This document shows, piece by piece, positions 16,631-25,413 of a stretch of 64,000 nucleotides of DNA. Source of the DNA: an uncultured Lachnospira sp. (GTDB taxonomy: Bacteria; Bacillota; Clostridia; Lachnospirales; Lachnospiraceae). Each line of letters opens with the position of its first letter. Positions within the stretch are counted from its first letter, which is position 1. The DNA lies in NCBI GenBank assembly GCA_934359185.1, contig CAKRLE010000012.1, positions 1 to 64,000 of the forward strand. The letters run 5' to 3'. The notes beneath the pieces are model-generated. The model was given only the letters and a program-made list of their open reading frames with translations, was not told where the DNA came from and did no database searches. Both the position numbers and the translations under genes were made by a program.

Positions 16631-17305
16631 ATGGATAAGGAAAAGCACAAAAAAATATTCCAGACATCTGAGACATTCCTGTTAAGCGCGATTCTTGCGT
16701 TGTCTGGTGGATTTCAGGATTCATACACTTATAATGTGCGTGACAACGTATTTGCCAATGCACAGACAGGTAATGTGGTTCTTATGAGTCAGCATCTTAT
16801 GATGGGAGAATGGTTTAAGGGGTTACAGTATCTTCTGCCGGTTGTATCATTTGCATTAGGTGTGCTTGTAGCAGAGCAGATTGGCAATAAGTACAAGAAG
16901 AGCGTAAGAATCCATTGGAGACAGATTATAGTTGTGATGGAGATTCTTATACTTCTTGCAGTTGGATTCATACCATCACAGTATAATATGTTAGCTAACA
17001 TGCTTGTATCATTTTCATGTTCAATGCAGGTGCAGACTTTCCGCAAGGTAAGAGGATATGCATATGCAAGTACTATGTGTATAGGTAATTTAAGAAGTGG
17101 TACAGACAGCATATCTAAGTATATAAGAAGCAGGAATTCAGAAGACCTGTTCAAGGCACTGCATTATTATGGAATTATCTTTATATTTGCAATTGGCGCA
17201 GGAATAGGCGGCGTGTTGTCTAATTATACGGGCCTTAGGGCGATATGGATATCAGCAGGACTACTTATGATTGTCTGCCTTATGATGATTAAGGAGCATA
17301 GATAA
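16631..17305 (+). CDS. DUF1275 (YoaK-type) membrane protein
   Basis: A 224-residue membrane protein with about six hydrophobic segments and the DUF1275 signature G-G-F-Q-D-S-Y-T-Y, then A-N-A-Q-T-G-N-V-V near residues 24-57. The function of the family is not established. It lies 21 bases after the topoisomerase A gene with AAGG upstream of the ATG, so it is probably the last gene of that transcript, which ends at a strong bidirectional terminator. Confidence 0.85.
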   Translation: MDKEKHKKIFQTSETFLLSAILALSGGFQDSYTYNVRDNVFANAQTGNVVLMSQHLMMGEWFKGLQYLLPVVSFALGVLVAEQIGNKYKKSVRIHWRQIIVVMEILILLAVGFIPSQYNMLANMLVSFSCSMQVQTFRKVRGYAYASTMCIGNLRSGTDSISKYIRSRNSEDLFKALHYYGIIFIFAIGAGIGGVLSNYTGLRAIWISAGLLMIVCLMMIKEHR

Positions 17306-17348
17306 AAAATTGCAGGTGAAGCTTTAATATTGCTTCACCTGCAATTTT
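17306..17348. terminator. Bidirectional terminator between DUF1275 gene and argH
   Basis: A perfect 17-bp stem (17306-17322 with 17332-17348), a nine-base loop and A/T tracts on both sides. It serves both convergent transcripts. Confidence 0.95.
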
Positions 17349-17358
17349 GATTTATCTA

Positions 17359-18735
17359 TCAATCCTCATTCATATACTCATCGCATAACTTGATTACATG
17401 TTCCATGACATCAGGGCCAGGAGCACCGAGAGTAAGACGTTTCTCAACACAAGTCTTTAAGCTGATTGCATCATATACATCATTCTCAAAGACAGGGCAT
17501 ACAGCCTTGTACTCTTCGAGAGGAAGCTCATCAAGAGAGATTCCCTTGTCGATACATGTAAGGACAAGCTGTCCGATATATCCATGTGCATCCCTGAATG
17601 GCACACCCTTCTTAACAAGATAATCAGCGGCATCAGTGGCATTAGTAAAGCCCTTCTTAGCTGAATCCTCCATTCTTGCTGGATTGAACTTCATAGTATC
17701 AATCATGCCCTTGAAGAGACTTACACAGCCTTTAACTGTATCAATCGCATCAAATGTAAGCTCCTTATCTTCCTGCATATCCTTGTTGTAAGCAAGAGGA
17801 ATTCCCTTCATAGTTGTAAGAATACTCATAAGAGCACCATATACACGTCCAGTCTTGCCTCGTACAAGCTCTGCAATATCAGGGTTCTTCTTCTGAGGCA
17901 TGATACTTGAACCAGTGCTGTATGCATCATCTAATTCAATGAACTTGTATTCATTAGAATTCCAGATACAGATTTCCTCAGAAAATCTGCTGAGGTGCAT
18001 CATAATAGTAGAGAGTGCACTTAAGAATTCAATAACATAGTCTCTGTCAGATACAGAATCCATACTGTTGAGTGTTGGACCATCAAACTCGAGAAGTCTT
18101 GCTGTCATCTGTCGGTCAAGTGGGTAAGTAGTACCGGCAAGTGCTCCGGCACCAAGAGGGCAGTAGTTCATTCTCTTGTAGATATCATCAAGTCTGCTTC
18201 TATCTCTTTTAAACATCTCAAAATAAGCTCCGAAATGATGGGCTACAGTTACTGGCTGTGCCTTCTGGAGATGTGTGAAACCTGGCATGTAAGTGTTAGT
18301 GTTCTCCTTCATGATACGGAGTATAACAGCCATAAGCTCCTTTACCTCATGATTGACATTGCGTACTTCGTCTCTTGTGTACAGACGCATATCAAGTGCA
18401 ACCTGGTCATTACGGCTTCTTCCAGTGTGAAGCTTCTTACCTGCATCGCCGATTCTTTCAATAAGAGTAGCTTCCATAAATGTATGGATATCCTCGTACT
18501 CATCACTTATAGCCAGAGTTCCATTCTCAATATCTGCAAGAATACCCTCTAAACCTTCTATAATCTGTCTGCTTTCCTCAGAAGAGATAATGCCAGTAGC
18601 ACCAAGCATCTTAGCGTGTGCAATGCTGCCACGTACATCCTGTCTGTAGAACTTCTGGTCAAATGAGATAGATGCGTTAAAGTTGTTAACAAGTTTGTCT
18701 GTCTCTTTAGTGAAACGTCCGCCCCATAATTTCAT
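17359..18735 (-). CDS. argH: Argininosuccinate lyase
   Basis: Cleaves argininosuccinate to arginine and fumarate, the last step of arginine synthesis. The 458-residue length is normal. The N-terminal M-K-L-W-G-G-R-F and the fumarase/ASL signature around G-S-S-I-M-P-Q-K-K-N-P-D (residues about 278-290) are complete, as is H-T-G-R-S-R-N-D-Q. GGAGG sits seven bases before the ATG. argG is not adjacent; instead argH follows yfhO by 38 bases on the same strand. Confidence 0.96.
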   Translation of the reverse strand: MKLWGGRFTKETDKLVNNFNASISFDQKFYRQDVRGSIAHAKMLGATGIISSEESRQIIEGLEGILADIENGTLAISDEYEDIHTFMEATLIERIGDAGKKLHTGRSRNDQVALDMRLYTRDEVRNVNHEVKELMAVILRIMKENTNTYMPGFTHLQKAQPVTVAHHFGAYFEMFKRDRSRLDDIYKRMNYCPLGAGALAGTTYPLDRQMTARLLEFDGPTLNSMDSVSDRDYVIEFLSALSTIMMHLSRFSEEICIWNSNEYKFIELDDAYSTGSSIMPQKKNPDIAELVRGKTGRVYGALMSILTTMKGIPLAYNKDMQEDKELTFDAIDTVKGCVSLFKGMIDTMKFNPARMEDSAKKGFTNATDAADYLVKKGVPFRDAHGYIGQLVLTCIDKGISLDELPLEEYKAVCPVFENDVYDAISLKTCVEKRLTLGAPGPDVMEHVIKLCDEYMNED

Positions 18736-18773
18736 ATTAATTCCTCCATGTAGTTAATAAAATATAGTTGTAA

Positions 18774-21467
18774 TTATTCATTATCGTCATCAGATTCAGG
18801 TTCATCCAATTCGATATTATCAAAATCATCCATATCGTTTAGCTCTGTAAGCGTTACGATTTTCTTAGGAGTTCTTTTGCATATTATATCATCATTGTTA
18901 AGTATATCAATAACAACCGGTGGAAGCTTGCTGCTATTGATAATCGCTGTGTATCTGTACTTTTTAAGTAATCCGGCAGCAATTAATATAATAATGCAAA
19001 GTATAGTAGTAATGCAACCTTTAATGTAATTAACAGGAACATATTTTAATCTTACAGTATGTTCTCCTGCGGTAAGGTCAGTTGCAAGAAGTGCGCCGAA
19101 TGCTTCATAAGTCTGGCATTTTTTACCATCAATATATACAGACCAGCCCTTGTCATATGGTATTGAGAAGAGGAAGGTACCGTCAGATGATGTGCTTATA
19201 TTGCCAGTAAACTTAGTGGTAGAAAAGCTTTCAACATTAAATGCACTTGAGTTAAGCTTTGCATACATTGCCATATATTTATCTTCATTTAAGATATAGA
19301 CCTTGTATGAAGAAGCTGGTTCAGCACCCATGCTTATCTGGTCATTAGTTGTTACATAACCTGCATCGATAATTCTGTTATCATTCTTTAAGCTGCTGTA
19401 TGTGTAAGTCTTTCCGTTGATTGTCACAGATAAAAAGTCAGTAGTGTTCTCTGGCTTGTATATATACATGTGGCCATTGCGGGTTGGTGTGAATTCAGCC
19501 TCTGTTGTCGAGCTGTAATTATATATAAGCTCAAATACATTGCTTATACCTGTAAGCGATTCAATAAGGTTGTTCTGGTTCTCAATTCCGTTGTACACAG
19601 AGGATGGAGATTCCTTTTCATTGAGCGTGTGGTCGATAGCATATCCGATAGGAAGAGTGTAATTGTTCCTGTATACATACTGTCCATCATTAGCTGTGAC
19701 GAATGAGAATAAATCATCTGTGGCAAGAGTTGTGTTGCTTATAAGGTACTTCACTGAGAACAGGCAGTTAGTTACCATTGTTGAACCATTGTAGCCATAT
19801 GCATTAGTTGAGGCTTCAAGCCCAAGGTTAGTAAACAGTGTCGACATTCCCTCGTTACATGTTGAAGAGAAGGTTGATATTGTCTTGTAATTATGCCAGG
19901 CACCATCATTTTTGGAGCGTGAGCCGAATACCTTGTCCATACGGTAGAATGATGAATCCTCGCTTGCAACGGTGTCCATGACTTCATTCATTGCATCATA
20001 GTCGGCAAGATAAGCTGATCTGCTTGTTGTTCCAAGCCCTGTAGCATTGAGGTTAAGGGCACTCTCCACAACGACAAGGGTGAGTGCGATAACAAATGCA
20101 TAAGGAAAACGGCATCTGCTCCGTCTTGTGATATAGAGTAAAGCTGCATAGAGGATGATAAACAATCCACTTATATAGAATGTCTTGAATGTATAAGTAT
20201 CTGAATCTTTGAATAATTCGGACACAATAAATACAAATATCAACGCAGCCCATACAGCACCACCGAAGGCTTTGTCTGATATCTTTTTAAGATGGTAGAA
20301 AGCCTCGTATGACATGGCAAGGATAAAGAATATATATATGAATGCCTGTCTTGCTGGCAGAGAGTTAGGAAAATGGAAACCATGCCAGATATAATTGAAT
20401 ACATTGATGTTGTATGATAACAGGAATATAAGAAGTATGGCACATTTGCCGACTCTCTCAGAAAGCTTTACTTCTTTATCCATAATGTAGAGCGGGATAA
20501 GGATAAATACGCCGACTCCACAGAATATATTAGGGTAGTGTTCAAGACCAAGATGTACAGGAACGTACATAAGCTGTCTTGTGAGCATCTCTACAACTGA
20601 AAAGTAAGCTGTCCAGCTCTGTGGAAATGTTGTGCTGCTTGATGCTGAAAGTGAGAATGTGTATATCTCAGGAAGCAGGAAGCATGCAGCAAGTCCACCG
20701 GCAAGCAGTGAATAAAATCCCCATCTTACAATCTTTTTAAGGTAGAGCACAGGGCTTGAAAGTTTGTCTGTAGTAAGCATAAGAACTATGAAATAGATTA
20801 CTATAGTTATGCAGACCATTATTGATATATAGTAGTTGGTAAATATACATAAGCCTAATGATATGCAGTAGAGAAATCCTTTGTTCTTCTTTACGAGATT
20901 CTCAAGTCCAAGCATGATAAGTGGGAGAAGCACGATACAGTCAAGCCACATAATATTCCAGCTATAAGCACATGCATATCCAGATACTGCATAGAATATT
21001 GAAAATATTGCTACAGTACATTTCTTCGTATTGAAATGCTTAGTGATATAGTAAGAAAATGTAACACTTGCAAGCGAGAGCTTTATTATAATCAGTGCAT
21101 TCATTATCTCAATCATATATTTCTGTGGGAATAACGCTATAATCCAGTTGACCGGACTGGCAAGATAATATGCCATCAGCGATATGAAGTTAGTTCCCAT
21201 ACCGATATCCCATGAGTATGTGAGTGTTTCGCCAGAGCGGAGCTTGTTCCACAGCTCAGAGTAGAAAGGCGCATACTGGTGGTACATATCTGACCTAAGA
21301 TAACACTCGTCATCGAATGGGAATATATCTTTCATGTAGTAGACTGCTACGAATACGATAAGCGGCAAAAAAAATGCGATGAAGTAGGTGATATTACCAC
21401 TTGGGATAATTCCTGGCTCATCGTCTAGCAGTTGAAATCTTTTATGACGTGTATTGAGTGATTTCAA
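18774..21467 (-). CDS. yfhO: YfhO family multi-pass membrane protein
   Basis: An 897-residue membrane protein. About a dozen membrane segments fill the first 480 residues and one lies near the C terminus (the G-C-I-T-T-I-L-C stretch); a large beta-rich extracytoplasmic domain sits between. The early F-D-D-E-C-Y-L-R-S-D-M-Y-H-Q-Y and S-Y-S-W-D-I-G-M-G-T-N motifs are typical of YfhO, a GT-C-like family linked in Bacillus and Listeria to lipoteichoic acid glycosylation. A TTG at 21467 is the preferred start: GGAGG lies six bases before it, and the upstream frame to 21548 has no ribosome site. The C-terminal tail is acidic. Confidence 0.87.
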   Translation of the reverse strand: MKSLNTRHKRFQLLDDEPGIIPSGNITYFIAFFLPLIVFVAVYYMKDIFPFDDECYLRSDMYHQYAPFYSELWNKLRSGETLTYSWDIGMGTNFISLMAYYLASPVNWIIALFPQKYMIEIMNALIIIKLSLASVTFSYYITKHFNTKKCTVAIFSIFYAVSGYACAYSWNIMWLDCIVLLPLIMLGLENLVKKNKGFLYCISLGLCIFTNYYISIMVCITIVIYFIVLMLTTDKLSSPVLYLKKIVRWGFYSLLAGGLAACFLLPEIYTFSLSASSSTTFPQSWTAYFSVVEMLTRQLMYVPVHLGLEHYPNIFCGVGVFILIPLYIMDKEVKLSERVGKCAILLIFLLSYNINVFNYIWHGFHFPNSLPARQAFIYIFFILAMSYEAFYHLKKISDKAFGGAVWAALIFVFIVSELFKDSDTYTFKTFYISGLFIILYAALLYITRRSRCRFPYAFVIALTLVVVESALNLNATGLGTTSRSAYLADYDAMNEVMDTVASEDSSFYRMDKVFGSRSKNDGAWHNYKTISTFSSTCNEGMSTLFTNLGLEASTNAYGYNGSTMVTNCLFSVKYLISNTTLATDDLFSFVTANDGQYVYRNNYTLPIGYAIDHTLNEKESPSSVYNGIENQNNLIESLTGISNVFELIYNYSSTTEAEFTPTRNGHMYIYKPENTTDFLSVTINGKTYTYSSLKNDNRIIDAGYVTTNDQISMGAEPASSYKVYILNEDKYMAMYAKLNSSAFNVESFSTTKFTGNISTSSDGTFLFSIPYDKGWSVYIDGKKCQTYEAFGALLATDLTAGEHTVRLKYVPVNYIKGCITTILCIIILIAAGLLKKYRYTAIINSSKLPPVVIDILNNDDIICKRTPKKIVTLTELNDMDDFDNIELDEPESDDDNE

Positions 21468-21649
21468 AATAAACCTCCATAAAATCAATAATAAACTGCC
21501 GTGAAAGCAGTCTAAAATTATTATACTATATTTATTGATTATTTGCACTTGTAATCTAAAAATTATTTATGTAAAATATAGAGGTACGCTATGTTTTCTG
21601 AAATTCATATAATGATTAGATGTTTCGTTATTGTGAATGGAGGAATATC

Positions 21650-22282
21650 ATGAAAAATAATATAATTCATAGAGTAATTAGCAATAAGAATAATTACAGA
21701 TACATCGCTGTATGTGTATTTATTGTTGCCGCTGGTATTGTATACAGCCTGTCAAGGCTTATGAGCAACAGCGGTGATCCGGAATATGAATACAGCATAT
21801 CTACCAAGCCGTCTGTCACGCAGACAACAGAGCTTTCACAAGAACCCACTACACAAGATAAGAATATATATGCTTACATATGTGGAGCTGTTGCTAATCC
21901 CGGAGTTTACAGAGTGCCAGAGGGAACGAGGATATATGAGGGAGTTGAGCTCGCAGGTGGTTATGTGGAAGGGGCGGATATAAGTGCTGTCAATCTTGCT
22001 GATAAGATAGCAGATGGACAGAAGGTGTATATTCCAGCTGAGGGAGAGGAACCTGCGGTGAATGCTGATATGGTTTCATCTGGAACTGCCTCTAAGATTA
22101 ACATCAATACTGCATCAGAGAGTGAGCTTACAGCTCTTCCTGGGATAGGTGGATCAAGGGCTAAGGATATTGTTAATTACAGAACAAAGAATGGATTTTT
22201 TAATTCGATAGAAGATATTAAGAATGTCACCGGAATTAAAGAAGCTGCATTTGAGAAGATAAAAGATTATATAAGAGTATAG
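21650..22282 (+). CDS. comEA: ComEA-like competence DNA-binding protein
   Basis: A 210-residue protein with a membrane anchor at residues about 19-38, a linker, an SLBB domain (Y-I-C-G-A-V-A-N-P-G-V-Y, about 75-130) and a C-terminal helix-hairpin-helix pair (I-N-I-N-T-A-S-E-S-E-L, L-P-G-I-G-G-S-R-A). It binds incoming double-stranded DNA outside the membrane for uptake by ComEC. ATG 21650 has GGAGG six bases upstream; an upstream in-frame start at 21620 does not. It is followed by a two-component system in place of the usual comEB/comEC. Confidence 0.92.
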   Translation: MKNNIIHRVISNKNNYRYIAVCVFIVAAGIVYSLSRLMSNSGDPEYEYSISTKPSVTQTTELSQEPTTQDKNIYAYICGAVANPGVYRVPEGTRIYEGVELAGGYVEGADISAVNLADKIADGQKVYIPAEGEEPAVNADMVSSGTASKININTASESELTALPGIGGSRAKDIVNYRTKNGFFNSIEDIKNVTGIKEAAFEKIKDYIRV

Positions 22283-22318
22283 ATTATTAAGAGTAAGTTT
22301 TATGGGGGCTTGTGTGTT

Positions 22319-23008
22319 ATGGCTAATAAGGTTTTAGTTGTCGATGATGAAAAACTGATTGTTAAGGGACTGAAATTCAGTCTTGAGCAGGACGGAATGG
22401 AAGTTGATGCGGCTTACGATGGTCAGGAAGCTGTTGATAAGATAAGAGATAATGATTATGATATGGTGCTTTTGGACATAATGCTTCCAGTTATAGATGG
22501 TATGCAGGTCTGCCAGCAGGTAAGAGAGTTCTCGCAGGTTCCCATAATAATGCTTACAGCCAAGGGCGATGATATGGATAAGATTCTTGGGTTAGAGTAT
22601 GGTGCAGATGACTATATTACCAAGCCGTTTAATATACTTGAGGTAAAGGCGAGGATTAAAGCAATTCTGCGCCGTAATTCCAAGAAGGAGATGCCTAAGA
22701 GTAATTCATCTGTTATCGTTGCGGGTGATATGAGAGTGGATTGCGATGGAAGAAGAGTATATATATCTGGCAGGGAGATTAATCTTACTGCCAAGGAATT
22801 TGATATCATAGAGCTTCTTATAAAGAATCCAGGAAAGGTATACGGAAGAGATGTACTTCTTAAGCTTGTATGGGGCGAAGATTATCCTGGCGATGCAAGA
22901 ACAGTTGATGTACATGTCAGAAGATTAAGAGAGAAGATAGAAGAAAATCCAAGTGAGCCAAAGTATGTTCATACACGCTGGGGAGTAGGTTATTACTATA
23001 ATGTCTAA
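22319..23008 (+). CDS. OmpR/PhoB family response regulator
   Basis: A 229-residue regulator. The receiver domain has D9-D10, phospho-acceptor D53 in L-L-D-I-M-L-P, then L-T-A-K-G and K-P-F. The C-terminal winged helix (about 130-228) ends in the typical R-T-V-D-V-H-V-R-R-L-R-E-K-I and W-G-V-G-Y-Y motifs. GGGGG at 22304-22308 favours the ATG at 22319. Its end overlaps the kinase gene by eight bases, so the pair is coupled. The signal and targets are unknown; it lies between comEA and comEC. Confidence 0.93.
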   Translation: MANKVLVVDDEKLIVKGLKFSLEQDGMEVDAAYDGQEAVDKIRDNDYDMVLLDIMLPVIDGMQVCQQVREFSQVPIIMLTAKGDDMDKILGLEYGADDYITKPFNILEVKARIKAILRRNSKKEMPKSNSSVIVAGDMRVDCDGRRVYISGREINLTAKEFDIIELLIKNPGKVYGRDVLLKLVWGEDYPGDARTVDVHVRRLREKIEENPSEPKYVHTRWGVGYYYNV

Positions 23009-24443
23009 TATAAAGAAGATTTTTAAAGATATATTACATGTGATTGCGAGTACAAGGGTGAGGCTTTATATAATCACTCTTGTACTTGTATGCGCAGCAC
23101 TTACAGTTCTCCAGCTTGTATCAAGGGAATTCTATGCATCGAATATCCTTGAGAAGGAAAGGGCAGAGCTTCAGAATAAGTCAGCCATGATTTCTGGTGA
23201 ATTTACGGCTTATTCATCCTTGAAGAATGCCGAGATTGGCGGAGCATACAACAATCTTAAAAAGTATTCCGCTATGGAATATGTAAGATTCAGGGTGGTT
23301 GATGAAAGGTATGTAATCATGTATGATTCATACTCATCAGAGTATGGCAGGAATATTATCAATTCAGGAGTAATGAATGCTTTTTCATCTGGTAAAAGCA
23401 CGTCACTATATTACAGAAAGACAGGCACTATTGAGGCGATTGTTCCTATCTATAATGATGAGGGCAGTATAATCGGTGCGCTTGTTGCGGATTCTAATAT
23501 AAGCAGGGTAATGACATTTGAAAGCGATGTTCAGGATCAGGTGTTTTTATCTATTGTCACAATTGTAGTGGTTATGGCAATTGTTCTTGCTCTTATATAC
23601 ATTTTCATGTTCAGGCCATTCAGAAGGACAATGGACACTATAGAGAGCATTGCTAACGGCTACACAACCAAGCGTGTGTCAGGCAGAGGCTCATCAGAGA
23701 TTCGTGAGTTCGCTGATAATTTTAATATGATTATGGATAAGTCTAACAGCCTTGATGAGAGCCGTCAGGAATTCGTATCGAATGTGTCTCATGAGTTAAA
23801 GACACCTATTACATCAATCAAGGTGCTTGCTGATTCGCTCAATATGCAGTCGGATGCACCTGTTGAGTTATACAGGGAATTCATGCAGGATATAACTAAA
23901 GAGATAGATCGTGAGAGCAAGATAATCGAGGATCTTTTATCTATTGTAAGAATGGATAAATCAGCAGGAGGGCTTAATATAGCATCGGTCAATATCAACG
24001 AGCTTATTGAGATGGTGCTTAAAAGGCTTACTCCGCTTGCAGAGAAAAAGAATGTTGAGATACTTTTTGAGAGTTTCAGACCTGTAGTAGCAGAGGTCGA
24101 TGAGGTTAAGATTACACAGGTTGTATCTAATCTTGTTGAAAATGCTATCAAGTACAATATTAATGATGGATGGGTTCATGTATCGCTGAATGCAGATTAT
24201 CAGTATCTTTATATAAGAATTGAGGACTCAGGAATAGGTATACCTAAACAGAGCCAGGATATGGTATTTGACAGATTTTACAGGGTTGATAAGGCAAGAT
24301 CGCGTGAGACTGGAGGAACAGGTCTTGGACTTGCAATTGTACAGCAGATTGTAGTGCTTCATCATGGAACTATTAAATTATACAGTGAAGAGGGCAATGG
24401 AACTACATTTACTGTAAGAATACCACTTAATTACATAGGTTAG
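23001..24443 (+). CDS. Sensor histidine kinase, paired with upstream regulator
   Basis: A 480-residue kinase. It has a first membrane segment (about 20-40), an extracytoplasmic sensor domain of about 135 residues with a Cache/PAS-like pattern, a second segment (about 181-203), HAMP, HisKA with His264 in F-V-S-N-V-S-H-E-L-K-T-P, and HATPase N, G1 (D-S-G-I-G-I) and G2 (G-T-G-L-G-L) boxes. It probably phosphorylates the overlapping response regulator. The architecture resembles WalK/PhoR-type kinases, but the ligand is unknown. Confidence 0.93.
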   Translation: MSNIKKIFKDILHVIASTRVRLYIITLVLVCAALTVLQLVSREFYASNILEKERAELQNKSAMISGEFTAYSSLKNAEIGGAYNNLKKYSAMEYVRFRVVDERYVIMYDSYSSEYGRNIINSGVMNAFSSGKSTSLYYRKTGTIEAIVPIYNDEGSIIGALVADSNISRVMTFESDVQDQVFLSIVTIVVVMAIVLALIYIFMFRPFRRTMDTIESIANGYTTKRVSGRGSSEIREFADNFNMIMDKSNSLDESRQEFVSNVSHELKTPITSIKVLADSLNMQSDAPVELYREFMQDITKEIDRESKIIEDLLSIVRMDKSAGGLNIASVNINELIEMVLKRLTPLAEKKNVEILFESFRPVVAEVDEVKITQVVSNLVENAIKYNINDGWVHVSLNADYQYLYIRIEDSGIGIPKQSQDMVFDRFYRVDKARSRETGGTGLGLAIVQQIVVLHHGTIKLYSEEGNGTTFTVRIPLNYIG

Positions 24444-24456
24444 ATTGGAGTTAGAT

Positions 24457-25395
24457 TTGGCATTTAAGAATAATATCAAGATAATTAAATATATTGTAAT
24501 GTGTATGTGTATTATAATATCAATAGGTGTTCTTACAGGCTGCGGCAGAAAAAAAGGAATATCATACAACGTGTATTATAAGAATGCTGCAGGTAATAAG
24601 CTCATAACAAGTGAGTATGTGACACAGACGCAGAATAAAGAAGAACTTATCCGCGAGCTGTTTGACCAGATGGGAAAGAATATTAAGAAGGATGACTGTG
24701 TATCTTTGAAACCAGATATTGTCAATATGGAAAAGACAGAGATTATACGGAATGTTGTCTATGTGTATTTCAATAAGGAATATGGAGTGATGGATACCGC
24801 AGATGAACTCCTTTTCAGGGCTGGTGTGGTTAAGCTTTTTACACAGATTGATGGTATAGAATATGTAAGATTTTATGTTGACGGCTCTCCTGCATCTTAC
24901 AAGGATGGTTCGCATATTGGGCTTATGTCACCATCGGATTTTGTTGATGATTCAGATGAAAATCTTGAAAATGTAGAGTGGAAGACTGTGACACTCTATT
25001 ATGCAAATAAGCTTGGAACCCAGCTGGTTACTAAGAACGAAAGCATAGCAGTAGGCAAGAGTACATCGCTTGAGAAGATTCTTGTTGAAAATCTGATTAA
25101 GGGGCCATCTGACTCTAATATGTCAGCAACACTTCCGTCAGACCTGAAGGTTCTTAGTATTTCCGTAAGTGATAATGTATGTTATGTTAATTTAAGCTCT
25201 GTATTCATCACAGAGATGGTTAACGTGTCTAATGAGATACCTATATATTCAATAGTTAATACGCTGTGTGCACAGGGCAATATTGATTCAGTCAAAATTA
25301 TGATTAATGGTGATTCTACTAAGAGTTACCGTGAGACAATAAGCCTTGAAAACACATTTACCTTTAACAGCGATATTATTGAGCAGGGTAACTGA
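24457..25395 (+). CDS. GerMN domain lipoprotein
   Basis: A lipoprotein of about 312 residues. A signal peptide with lipobox L-T-G-C lies near residues 28-31. Two GerMN-type repeats follow: the first around V-Y-V-Y-F-N-K-E-Y-G-V-M-D, the second around V-C-Y-V-N-L-S-S-V-F, each preceded by a long helix. GerMN domains occur in spore germination and peptidoglycan-linked proteins. TTG 24457 is chosen because GGAG lies six bases before it; the alternative TTG at 24445 overlaps that site. It is transcribed with the two-component genes, 13 bases after the kinase stop. Confidence 0.85.
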   Translation: MAFKNNIKIIKYIVMCMCIIISIGVLTGCGRKKGISYNVYYKNAAGNKLITSEYVTQTQNKEELIRELFDQMGKNIKKDDCVSLKPDIVNMEKTEIIRNVVYVYFNKEYGVMDTADELLFRAGVVKLFTQIDGIEYVRFYVDGSPASYKDGSHIGLMSPSDFVDDSDENLENVEWKTVTLYYANKLGTQLVTKNESIAVGKSTSLEKILVENLIKGPSDSNMSATLPSDLKVLSISVSDNVCYVNLSSVFITEMVNVSNEIPIYSIVNTLCAQGNIDSVKIMINGDSTKSYRETISLENTFTFNSDIIEQGN

Positions 25396-25413
25396 TAAGA
25401 GGGAGGTGGAGGT

